Source of the DNA: Bacteroidota bacterium
GTDB lineage: Bacteria > Bacteroidota > Bacteroidia > Bacteroidales > UBA12481
Length of the DNA stretch: 24,889 nt
Assembly: GCA_030592205.1 (NCBI GenBank)
Contig: JAUVKA010000004.1
Coordinates: 1-24,889, forward strand
Direction of reading: 5' to 3'
Below are positions 7,888 to 14,905 of this stretch, in pieces. A program made the translations under genes and the position numbers. Numbering within the stretch: position 1 is the stretch's first letter; each line of letters opens with the position of its first letter. The notes under the pieces are model-generated. The model searched no databases. It saw only the letters and a list, made by a program, of their open reading frames with translations, and was not told the DNA's origin.

Positions 7888-9543
7888 ATGAAAACAATTG
7901 CCTTACTTCTCCTTATTACTATTATTGGCTTGAACCCGGTTTCAGCCCAGAAATACAAAAATACTTTCACCCACCAGGATACTCTACGTGGCAGTATCAC
8001 TCCCGAAAGAGTATGGTGGGATCTTAATTATTACCACCTTGATATCCGGGTCAATCCAGCCGACAGTTCACTCGGCGGACAAAATCTTATTGGATATACC
8101 GTTTTGGCAAGCAAGCAGCTAATGCAGATTGACTTGCAACCTCCGATGACAATCAGCTCGGTGGAACAGGATGGCGAGAAACTTGATGTTCAGCAGGATG
8201 GGAACGCCTGGTTTGTAAGATTGAATTCACCGCAAAAAATTGGCGACTATAAGGAGATCCTGGTGTATTATGAAGGTAAACCACAAGTAAATCTTCGTCC
8301 CCCATGGGGCGGTGGTATTGCCTGGAAAAAAGACATGAACGGGATTGATTTCGTGGCGAATGCCAACCAGGGAGATGGTGCGAGTCTGTGGTGGCCCTGC
8401 AAGGATCACATGTATGATGAACCCGATAGTATGCTTATGAGCATCAGGGTACCTGACCCTCTAATAAATGTGTCAAATGGCCGCCTGAGAGGTGTTGAAG
8501 AGCATCCTGACCAAACCAGTACATACAATTGGTTTGTATCCAATCCAATAAGCAATTACTGCGTGAATATTAATATTGGAGATTATGTTCACTTTTCAGA
8601 TACTTTTCCAGGCGAAAAGGGCCCTCTTGATTGCGATTACTGGGTACTGAAGGATAATCTGGATATCGCAAAAAATCATTTTAAACAAGCACATAAAATG
8701 CTGGAGGCATTTGAGTATTGGTTCGGCCCATATCCTTTCTATGAAGACAGCTATAAACTGGTAGAAGTTCCCTACCCCGGAATGGAACACCAGAGTTCTG
8801 TAACATACGGCAATGGCTACAAAAATGGTTATGGCGGCCGGGACGTCAGCAGTACCGGTTATGGGATGGAATTCGACTTTATCCTGGTTCATGAATCAGG
8901 GCATGAATGGTTTGCTAACAATATCACCTACAAAGACATTGCAGACATGTGGATCCATGAAAGTTTTATTGCATACTCAGAGAGTCTTTATGTTGATTAT
9001 TTTTTCGGCAAAGAGGCAGGTGCAGCATATTGCCGGGGTACCCGATTAAACATTGCAAATGACCGGCCAATAATTGGTTTTTATGATGTAAACCGGTCGG
9101 GTTCCGGAGATATGTATTCCAAAGGAGCCAATATGCTTCATACTATTCGGCAAATTATTGATAATGACGATAAATGGAGATCTATTCTACGAGGATTGAA
9201 TGAGGAATTCTACCACCAAACTGTGATAAGCAAACAAATTGAAGGATACATAATCGACAAATCAGGCCTGGACCTTCAGCTTGTGTTTGATCAGTACCTG
9301 CGCGATACCAGGATCCCTACATTTGAATATGCTCTTATCGATGGCAAAATGCGCTACCGTTGGGCCAATTGTATCAGAAGATATAACATGCCAGTCAAGG
9401 TTTGGATCAATGGAAAAGCACAGGTGCTAAAACCCGGTCAGCGCTGGAACACCCTGGAGCTAGAATCTCCAATAAAGCAAGTGAAAGTTGATCAGGACTT
9501 CTACGTAGCAAGCCTGGAATTGACAGTGATTGGTGAATTTTGA
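7888..9543 (+). CDS. secreted M1-family zinc metallopeptidase
   Basis: A 551-residue exported peptidase of the gluzincin M1 (aminopeptidase N-like) family. The start at 7888 gives a clean signal peptide (MKT, a hydrophobic core and cleavage near V-S-A-Q); an upstream ATG at 7876 would add only four residues that fall in a repeat. The N-terminal beta domain is followed by Y-P-G-M-E-H-Q in the place of the exopeptidase GxMEN loop. The zinc site is H335-E-S-G-H339 with Glu358 nineteen residues after the second His, exactly the HExxH-x18-E spacing. A conserved-type Y-S-K-G-A-N-M-L-H helix comes later. The protein stops soon after the catalytic domain and lacks the long helical C-terminal domain of full-length aminopeptidase N. 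The GMEHQ change suggests altered substrate recognition. Its stop is TGA, which shows that TGA ends translation in this genome. Confidence 0.92.
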   Translation: MKTIALLLLITIIGLNPVSAQKYKNTFTHQDTLRGSITPERVWWDLNYYHLDIRVNPADSSLGGQNLIGYTVLASKQLMQIDLQPPMTISSVEQDGEKLDVQQDGNAWFVRLNSPQKIGDYKEILVYYEGKPQVNLRPPWGGGIAWKKDMNGIDFVANANQGDGASLWWPCKDHMYDEPDSMLMSIRVPDPLINVSNGRLRGVEEHPDQTSTYNWFVSNPISNYCVNINIGDYVHFSDTFPGEKGPLDCDYWVLKDNLDIAKNHFKQAHKMLEAFEYWFGPYPFYEDSYKLVEVPYPGMEHQSSVTYGNGYKNGYGGRDVSSTGYGMEFDFILVHESGHEWFANNITYKDIADMWIHESFIAYSESLYVDYFFGKEAGAAYCRGTRLNIANDRPIIGFYDVNRSGSGDMYSKGANMLHTIRQIIDNDDKWRSILRGLNEEFYHQTVISKQIEGYIIDKSGLDLQLVFDQYLRDTRIPTFEYALIDGKMRYRWANCIRRYNMPVKVWINGKAQVLKPGQRWNTLELESPIKQVKVDQDFYVASLELTVIGEF

Positions 9544-9561
9544 AAAAAAGATCCTGTTTTT

Positions 9562-9667
9562 TAACCACAAAGACCCCAAAGGACATCACAAAGTAACACT
9601 AAGGAAAATCTGATATCCAATTTCTTTGTGAACCTTTGTGAAATCCTTTGTGTATCCTTTGTGGTTA
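9562..9667. repeat. long imperfect inverted repeat between convergent genes
   Basis: The outer arms TAACCACAAAG (9562-9572) and CTTTGTGGTTA (9657-9667) are exact reverse complements. Inside them, CACAAAG/CTTTGTG and AAAGGA/TCCTTT copies continue the symmetry imperfectly for most of the 106 bases. It fills the gap between the convergent M1 peptidase and membrane-protein genes. Long CACAAAG-type dyads of this kind are common in Bacteroidota spacers, as far as I know; a bidirectional terminator or a mobile non-coding repeat would both fit. Confidence 0.7.
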
Positions 9668-9674
9668 GATCTTC

Positions 9675-10310
9675 TTACTCCCCAAGCAGTGCTTTCGCAA
9701 TACTTCCGTAAACCCAAGCAAGTACATTGAAAACAAACAGGCTGGCAAAAAGCAATAGAATCCCAACAAAGGCAACAACAATTGTTTCTGGAACAGAATC
9801 AATCACCCAAAAACTGTTATTGGGCCAATCAACATTAAACCAGGGATAATGGTAAATGATTGGCAGGGAAATCATACTAAGGGATGCTGCCAGTAAGCTT
9901 ACAGTCAGGCTAAATGAAAAAATACCCATAGGGAACCGCAGAAATAAAAATAACAATCCTTTCCAGGTTAACGGACTTTTAAGCTTTTCCCTCAGGCGTT
10001 TCCAAAAACCCTGAACTGATGGCTCTGGAAGTTTGGGCCTGATTTGAAAGCCTAATAAACTATTTGTCAACTGCACTTCAAACCTGGCAAACCAATGTAC
10101 TAAAATCATTATACCCATAAGGATGAAAATTCCAAATACGGTAATCAGTAAACCGAATCCCAAAGAAATTCCAGTCACCAGAATAACGAAATAAAAGATC
10201 CCAAGAGGAAATGATAACAGGAGATACAGAATATTGACCCAGGTTTGGGTTTTCCAGAGTGAATTGAAAAAATCAGATCCGCTTGGTAGTGTTGGTTCAA
10301 TTATTTTCAT
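9675..10310 (-). CDS. stand-alone membrane protein, putative sensor-domain type
   Basis: A 211-residue membrane protein with about four to five hydrophobic segments. It is built of two similar halves: T-W-V-N-I-L-Y-L-L-L-S-F-P-L-G-I-F (residues 23-39) and T-W-K-G-L-L-F-L-F-L-R-F-P-M-G-I-F (115-131), each followed by a long hydrophobic pair. This repeated W-x(5)-Y/F-L-x(3)-F-P-x-G-I pattern is that of the 'putative sensor' membrane domain which in Actinobacteria and haloarchaea is fused to histidine kinases. Here no kinase or other output domain is attached, and none is encoded next to it. It is convergent with the M1 peptidase and has repeat-rich DNA upstream. Role unknown; the family call is from pattern only. 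Confidence 0.6.
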   Translation of the reverse strand: MKIIEPTLPSGSDFFNSLWKTQTWVNILYLLLSFPLGIFYFVILVTGISLGFGLLITVFGIFILMGIMILVHWFARFEVQLTNSLLGFQIRPKLPEPSVQGFWKRLREKLKSPLTWKGLLFLFLRFPMGIFSFSLTVSLLAASLSMISLPIIYHYPWFNVDWPNNSFWVIDSVPETIVVAFVGILLLFASLFVFNVLAWVYGSIAKALLGE

Positions 10311-10327
10311 AACAGCAAGTTAAGGAA

Positions 10328-10349
10328 AATCAGAGAATCAGAGAATCAG
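10328..10349. repeat. 8-bp tandem repeat AATCAGAG
   Basis: AATCAGAG, AATCAGAG, AATCAG in tandem, upstream of the sensor-like gene. Twenty bases of it recur exactly at 14068-14087 upstream of nrfH. Confidence 0.8.
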
Positions 10350-10427
10350 TTATTCAATTAAATGTTAACGCTACAGGTAATTAATCTGTATCTCAACTTG
10401 TTTATTAATCCACCAATCCACTATCCT

Positions 10428-10448
10428 GAAGCCTCAAGCCTGAAGCCT
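10428..10448. repeat. 7-bp tandem repeat (G/C)AAGCCT
   Basis: Three units GAAGCCT, CAAGCCT, GAAGCCT. The same unit CAAGCCT is repeated at 20475-20502, ten kilobases away. Confidence 0.8.
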
Positions 10449-10482
10449 TAGAATTAATAGCGAACGAAGTGAGCGTAATAAA

Positions 10483-10538
10483 CCAATAGACTAATAGACC
10501 AATATACTAATCAAATAATCAACTAATTAACCAATCAA
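10483..10538. repeat. seven-copy degenerate octamer repeat
   Basis: Seven consecutive eight-base units keep register: CCAATAGA, CTAATAGA, CCAATATA, CTAATCAA, ATAATCAA, CTAATTAA, CCAATCAA. AAT at positions 3-5 and A at position 8 are kept in every unit. The block ends 11 bases before the stop codon of the porin gene. The wider spacer 10311-10548 holds no gene that I can see. Confidence 0.7.
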
Positions 10539-10548
10539 TCTCCACTTT

Positions 10549-11790
10549 CTATTTAATATACTTAGGCGTAAATACAAACATCAAATAAGTCCAATTGGAA
10601 GTTTCATCTATTGATCCTGTTTTTATATCAGCCATCCCTTCACCGGCAAACATTTGCGAATATCCAAACTGCAACTTGATATTATCAGCAACCGGATAAA
10701 CTATGAATAAATCCGCTTCAGAACCAAGATAATTACCATCTGTTAGAGCTACATCACTCATAAAGGCGTGAAGATGAGCATTCAGAGTTATTGAGTTGAT
10801 CTTCTGACTAAGGCTGAGTGTAAGATCCTGGAGACCAACGGAATTCATATGATTCCCCACAAAAAAGTAATCCATATGACCATTGAATTTATGGTTGGTT
10901 CCGTAAAAAGGAGAAAATGAGTTATTGACAATAGTTTTCCCAGTCTCTGTTCCAGATAATATCTCATAACTGATTCCAATCTTTGTCTTATCCGATAAAG
11001 CATAAGCAGATTCTACTAAAATCTCATATGCATTTATATCTTTCCCTGTCGGATCAGTACCTGTTTGGTAATAAGCATTTCCACCAATTGATAATTTTCC
11101 GGTTTTATACATCAAATATGAGCCGATGGTCTGGCTATACCTGATGCCCTGCTCGGTAATTTCATCAGTTGGGGAGGTAGTGATTGTGAATGGAACCCCG
11201 TTATTAAGTGCAAGCAGACTAACATTTAGTTTTCCAAAACTTCTATTGAACCAGAGAAATTGCATGGATTTGTAAGCATCAGGTCCAAGATAAATATCAT
11301 TAGTTCTGTTGCCCGATTGGTTATAAGCCAGACCAAAGTGCAAATTAAATTTGCCCTGATATTTAGCCAATAAGAGATCATGACTTCTAGCCTGCTGAGC
11401 CCAGCCCACACTTCCAAAGATCCGGTGATTATCATATACCAATTCCTGGCGCCCCAATTGCAAACTTATATCAGAACCTAAATTGGCCTCTGCCCAGGCT
11501 TCATGAACACTGGTTGCAAAATCTTCATTAGCAATTAATTGTCTTTGATTACCCCAATTCCTGACATCCTGAAGGACCAATTTTGCAGTCAGCTTGTCGG
11601 ATGTAAATCCAAAATTAAGCCTCGTTCTCTGACTGGTAAATAAAGAAGCTGCCTGATCAGCCTGGGAAAGACTTTTATATCAATGACTGTATTCAGTTCG
11701 GGGGCGGAATTCACCACTAAGAGTGAATTGTGCCTTTAATCCACTTACGATTAAGAAAACAGATAGAATAATTATAATTGATTTTTTCAT
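10549..11790 (-). pseudogene. alginate-export-like outer-membrane porin, interrupted by in-frame TGA
   Basis: Read from the ATG at 11790, the frame gives a signal peptide (MKKS, a run of Ile/Leu/Val, then G-L-K-A-Q) and the mature start F-T-L-S-G-E-F-R-P-R-T-E-Y-S-H, then TGA at codon 37 (11682-11680). The same frame goes on to the natural TAG at 10549 and encodes Y-K-S-L-S-Q and a 16- to 18-stranded barrel with alternating polar/hydrophobic strands, as in the alginate-export family (about 413 codons in all). Related proteins have Gly after this His, so one change from GGA to TGA explains the break. No frameshift is needed and no good restart ATG exists before the barrel. It follows nrfA by 11 bases, in the same operon; porins of this type are often placed next to nrfHA in Bacteroidota (my recollection). 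A sequencing or assembly error is a real alternative to a true mutation. Confidence 0.85.
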
Positions 11791-11801
11791 TGCTCTTTCG
11801 T

Positions 11802-13325
11802 TTAGTTTTGATTCACCGTTTTGGTGAGATATCCTGATTCTCTAATCTCAGCTTTTTTCAACCATTCCGGGACTACTTTTTTCAGGAATTCTTGCTTCCC
11901 AGATTCCAGTTTTTCAACTGGTAATCCAATAAATTCATGAGCTTTTGCCTTAGTTGAAATATCAGGATAAGGGATTTCCTCATTGTGGCCAAGTTCAGCA
12001 AAAAGCCTAGCAAGTTTTATCCGGCCTTCCTGGGCGATAGTAATACCGGTTGAAATAACTCTACTGGTCTCAACTGGTGAATGAAATGATCCACCGTGGC
12101 TTGCAGCAGCATAATCCCATCTCCATTGAGCATGGCGAATATCCATTAGAATGGCTTTCATTTGTTCCTCTGAGGCTCCAAAATCCCATGCGAATTTGGC
12201 CTCAACATGTGCTCTAACGATCAACTCTTCTAGCTTATCCCTGTTTTCAATAATTTTATCCTGATGTGAATACACATCCTTGATCAGTTGTTCAGTTTCT
12301 TCACGATGGCAAACCTGACATGAGTTTGCAATATTATTCAAAGGACTCTGTACATGATGGTCAGTAAATTTTTGTCCACCTTCACTCATATAAGGCATAT
12401 GGCAATCTGCACATGACACTCCTCTTGTTGCATGCGTTCCTGTCAAATAAATTTCATAGCCAGGATGTTGTGCCTTTAACATAGGTGCACGGCTTACGGC
12501 ATGAATCCAGTCTGCGAATTCAATTTCGTCATAATATTCCTCCATTGCTTCAACTGATAATCCTTTGTCCCACGGAAGAGTCAGATATGGTACGTCCTCG
12601 ATTTTTTTCTTGTCAAAATAATACTCAACATGACACTGAGCACAAACCAGGGAGCGCATTTCCTGATGAGTTGCATCATTGATGTTTTTCCCCATACGCT
12701 CAAAAGCCTCGATGAGTACCGGTCTGGTTATCTTGAGATTCATTGTTTTTGCATCGTGGCAATCTCCACACCCAATTGAATTTACTATTTCATGTCCTTT
12801 AGTTTCCCATGATCCTTTGTAGAATTCAGCAATGCCAACTTCATTCATAAGACGTGGCACATCAGGGCTCTTACAAGACCAGCATGTATTTGGCATGGGA
12901 CTTTTGTTTCCATCCATCGGGGCACCTGTTCGCAAAGTTTTTTGTATATCTTCAACCGCATAGGCATGTCCCCTACCCTGGTTATAGTCTTTTGAAAAAC
13001 CATATCCAGACCACAAAACAACAAGCCTGGGGTCATCCTCAAGCATATCGATCATTGTGTTCCCATTGTATTTACTCTTGAAGGAATCGTCTTTCGTTTG
13101 CTTATATGATTGATACTGACGAGGAAAATTTGCTCCCCATACTTCATTTCTGGGCTCGTATTGTCCATATTCCACTTGCGGGGTGTAAACGATCAGGGCT
13201 TCCGACTTGCGCTCTATGATAGAGGAAGCCAACAAACCAAGAAGAAAAACGATCACTACTGTACCACTAAACAGAATCCAGCCCATCCAGGGCTTCTTTC
13301 GAATAATATCTCTAAGTGTTGCCAT
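11802..13325 (-). CDS. nrfA: pentahaem cytochrome c nitrite reductase, catalytic subunit
   Basis: A 507-residue periplasmic enzyme that reduces nitrite to ammonium with six electrons. All five haem sites are present: the active-site C148-W-S-C-K152 with lysine in place of histidine, then C186-GDC-H, C228-AQC-H, C305-ADC-H and C336-QVC-H. It has an uncleaved-looking N-terminal membrane segment (W-M-G-W-I-L-F to about residue 36) instead of a clear signal peptidase site, so it is probably anchored. Length fits the family. It starts 21 bases after nrfH, its quinol-oxidising membrane partner, and is followed by the broken porin gene. Expression probably depends on the promoter and dyad upstream of nrfH. 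Confidence 0.98.
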   Translation of the reverse strand: MATLRDIIRKKPWMGWILFSGTVVIVFLLGLLASSIIERKSEALIVYTPQVEYGQYEPRNEVWGANFPRQYQSYKQTKDDSFKSKYNGNTMIDMLEDDPRLVVLWSGYGFSKDYNQGRGHAYAVEDIQKTLRTGAPMDGNKSPMPNTCWSCKSPDVPRLMNEVGIAEFYKGSWETKGHEIVNSIGCGDCHDAKTMNLKITRPVLIEAFERMGKNINDATHQEMRSLVCAQCHVEYYFDKKKIEDVPYLTLPWDKGLSVEAMEEYYDEIEFADWIHAVSRAPMLKAQHPGYEIYLTGTHATRGVSCADCHMPYMSEGGQKFTDHHVQSPLNNIANSCQVCHREETEQLIKDVYSHQDKIIENRDKLEELIVRAHVEAKFAWDFGASEEQMKAILMDIRHAQWRWDYAAASHGGSFHSPVETSRVISTGITIAQEGRIKLARLFAELGHNEEIPYPDISTKAKAHEFIGLPVEKLESGKQEFLKKVVPEWLKKAEIRESGYLTKTVNQN

Positions 13326-13346
13326 AGTTTTGGTTAATTAGCAATT

Positions 13347-13916
13347 TTATTGATTGTATTTATTTGTTTTTTCTGATTGTAAAAAGAGCATCGGATTAGG
13401 AACACTCGACAAACTATTGACCCTTCCGTGGGGAACTTCCCGATGACAATCCCAACAAGGCCTTTCAGTTCGCTGATGCTGAAAAACATCAGTTTTTGCA
13501 AGCAGTTTGGCATCAGTCAGCAGGTTTGAATGACAACGGACACAATTATCCTGCACTACATCTCTGCCAGCCTCATGAATAAAAATTACCTGGGGTTCTT
13601 TTCGTAAGGTGAACATACTTGCATGCCGCAAGCCATCCTTTGCCTTAAAATAATACTTGTTAAATACATTATTATGCGGCACATGGCAATCATTACAATT
13701 TGCCCATTCCCTATGCGAACTATGCGCATAGGTAGCATATTGCGGTGCCATGATATGACAATTCACACATGTTTTTGGATCATCCGACAAATAGGATGGT
13801 GCTTTTGATGCATATATTAGAAAAGCTGCCAGACCTAGAATACCTGCAGACAGAACATTGATGTACAAGCGCCAATTATCCGGAGGTTTTAGGAAATTAA
13901 AAAGGTTCTTTGCCAT
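13347..13916 (-). CDS. nrfH: tetrahaem cytochrome c, quinol dehydrogenase of NrfHA
   Basis: A 189-residue NapC/NirT-family protein that takes electrons from menaquinol and passes them to NrfA. One N-terminal membrane helix (about residues 17-37) anchors it on the periplasmic side. Four c-type haem motifs are seen: C50-VNC-H54 followed by Met56, the axial ligand known for NrfH haem 1, then C74-NDC-H78, C125-VRC-H129 and C154-WDC-H158. It is the first gene of nrfH-nrfA-porin. The menaquinone it needs is made by the pathway of mqnB and mqnD in this window. The upstream region carries a perfect -7 element and a dyad placed for an activator. Confidence 0.97.
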   Translation of the reverse strand: MAKNLFNFLKPPDNWRLYINVLSAGILGLAAFLIYASKAPSYLSDDPKTCVNCHIMAPQYATYAHSSHREWANCNDCHVPHNNVFNKYYFKAKDGLRHASMFTLRKEPQVIFIHEAGRDVVQDNCVRCHSNLLTDAKLLAKTDVFQHQRTERPCWDCHREVPHGRVNSLSSVPNPMLFLQSEKTNKYNQ

Positions 13917-13930
13917 AATTGCACAGGTGA

Positions 13931-13948
13931 TTGTTATTAAAATAACAA
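13931..13948. promoter_or_regulatory. near-perfect dyad over the predicted nrfH transcription start
   Basis: TTGTTATT and AATAACAA are exact reverse complements separated by AA. The dyad overlaps the last bases of the -7 element and the predicted start of transcription of nrfH. A repressor site or a 5' mRNA hairpin are both possible; nothing in the sequence decides between them. Confidence 0.45.
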
Positions 13949-13953
13949 AGATA
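13946..13953 (-). promoter_or_regulatory. nrfH: nrfH promoter, -7 element TATCTTTG
   Basis: On the - strand these bases read TATCTTTG, a full match to the Bacteroidota -7 consensus TAnnTTTG. It lies 30 bases before the nrfH ATG and predicts a start of transcription near 13942. There is no TTTG-type -33 element at the expected distance; the dyad GTAAC-N4-GTTAC takes that position instead, as at activator-dependent promoters. Confidence 0.6.
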
Positions 13954-13974
13954 GATTTCTGTCATGTTGTTTTT

Positions 13975-13988
13975 GTAACGACAGTTAC
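13975..13988. promoter_or_regulatory. GTAAC-N4-GTTAC dyad, likely CRP/FNR-family site upstream of nrfH
   Basis: GTAAC and GTTAC are exact inverted copies with a four-base spacer, the 5-4-5 geometry of FNR-family operators. Its centre at 13981.5 is about 40 bases upstream of the predicted nrfH start, the class II activator position. A CRP/FNR-family regulator responding to nitrite, nitric oxide or low oxygen (HcpR- or Fnr-like) is inferred; which one cannot be told here. Confidence 0.45.
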
Positions 13989-14223
13989 TTTTCAAATGCA
14001 ATTAACACAATTTTAACAAGGGGGTGGATTCATGGAAAGGACTTAAGAACGAGGCAATAAGAAAAAAATCAGAGAATCAGAGAATCGGTAATTGAGACTC
14101 AGTAACTCGAAGAATCGAACCAACAACCTAAAATTCAGTGAGACACAATATTCGGGAGCAGGGCGAACTGAATATTGATGAACGAACTAATCCGGATATA
14201 TCGGGACAAGCTAAAACCTATAA
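13989..14223. other. gene-free spacer between aldolase and nrfH regulatory region
   Basis: Together with the nrfH promoter this makes a 307-bp gap without a gene. It holds the AATCAGAG repeat at 14068-14089 (its first 20 bases are shared with 10328-10347). It also has two overlapping inverted repeats: ATTCAGT (14133-14139) with ACTGAAT (14167-14173), and CAATATTC (14146-14153) with GAATATTG (14170-14177). These share their right arms and so are mutually exclusive. No T-run follows them on the - strand, so a classical terminator for the catabolic operon is not evident. I find no open reading frame with a convincing start here. Confidence 0.5.
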
Positions 14224-14886
14224 CTAACTATCCCTTCGTATCTCCTGTATAATTTCCAAAGTTTCGGTAATTCTAGAGACTAGATTATTTGGATCCTGAT
14301 CTTCAACTAACTCCTTTGTAAATAATTTGGATCCCATTCCAACACAGCAAACACCGGCATTGAACCACCCTGTAAGGTTTTCCTTAGTTGGACTGACTCC
14401 TCCTGTTGGCATTAACTGCACCCATGGCATAGGCCCCAGAACAGCTTTTATAAAACCAGGACCTCCAGCTGAACCACCAGGAAAAACCTTTATAATGCTA
14501 GCGCCCCATTTATCAGCCTGATGTATTTCTGTTGCTGTTCCGGCACCAGGAATCCACAATACCCTAAGTTGCTTACAGGCTTCAGATAATTCAGGATCAA
14601 TTACCGGACTAACAATAAATTTGGCTCCTTTGGAAACATACCTTCTTGCAATATCTCCTCTAAAGATGGATCCGACTCCAATCGTCATATCTGGCATTTC
14701 AATCTGAACATATGAAATGATTTCAGCAAAAACGTCAAATGCACCGGCACCTCGATTGGTCCATTCAAAAACCCGTAACCCAGCATCATAACATGCTTTA
14801 ATAACGCGTTTCGATGTATTAATGTCATTGTGATTAAACACCGGTACAAGACCGCAATTCTTTATCTTTTCAGCTATTTCGTTCAT
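14224..14886 (-). CDS. KDPG/KHG-type class I aldolase
   Basis: A 220-residue TIM-barrel aldolase of the KDPG/KHG family (Eda-like), which splits 2-keto-3-deoxy sugar acids to pyruvate and an aldehyde. Glu41 in V-F-E-W-T-N-R and the Schiff-base Lys133 in I-I-K-V-F-P-G are in place, the latter at the same number as in the E. coli enzyme; G-A-K-F-I-V-S-P, P-G-A-G-T-A-T-E and P-T-G-G-V-S-P complete the phosphate- and substrate-binding loops. It is the last gene of the - strand catabolic run and starts 4 bases after the stop of the lyase gene. The pairing suggests that the lyase feeds a 2-keto-3-deoxy acid to this enzyme. No KDG kinase is in the window, so the natural substrate could be a non-phosphorylated or a different keto acid. 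The symbol eda is left out for that reason. Confidence 0.9.
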   Translation of the reverse strand: MNEIAEKIKNCGLVPVFNHNDINTSKRVIKACYDAGLRVFEWTNRGAGAFDVFAEIISYVQIEMPDMTIGVGSIFRGDIARRYVSKGAKFIVSPVIDPELSEACKQLRVLWIPGAGTATEIHQADKWGASIIKVFPGGSAGGPGFIKAVLGPMPWVQLMPTGGVSPTKENLTGWFNAGVCCVGMGSKLFTKELVEDQDPNNLVSRITETLEIIQEIRRDS

Positions 14887-14889
14887 TCG

Positions 14890-14905
14890 GTTATTCAGTT
14901 ATTCG
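14890..14905. repeat. GTTATTC(A/G) repeat over the lyase stop codon
   Basis: Two eight-base units, GTTATTCA and GTTATTCG. Read on the - strand they encode the last residues I-T-E and the TAA stop of the lyase. The same unit is repeated many times at 20308-20422. Confidence 0.7.

Noticed and set aside
10549..11580. The porin taken as a 343-residue gene starting at 11580
   Set aside because: The codon at 11580 is TTG (Leu) inside the barrel sequence. The same frame continues upstream through the N-terminal strands to a signal peptide at 11790, broken only by one TGA.
11680..11682. In-frame TGA as selenocysteine or as glycine under an alternative code
   Set aside because: TGA ends several other genes in the window, and the expected residue is Gly, not Cys. 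Mutation or sequence error is simpler.
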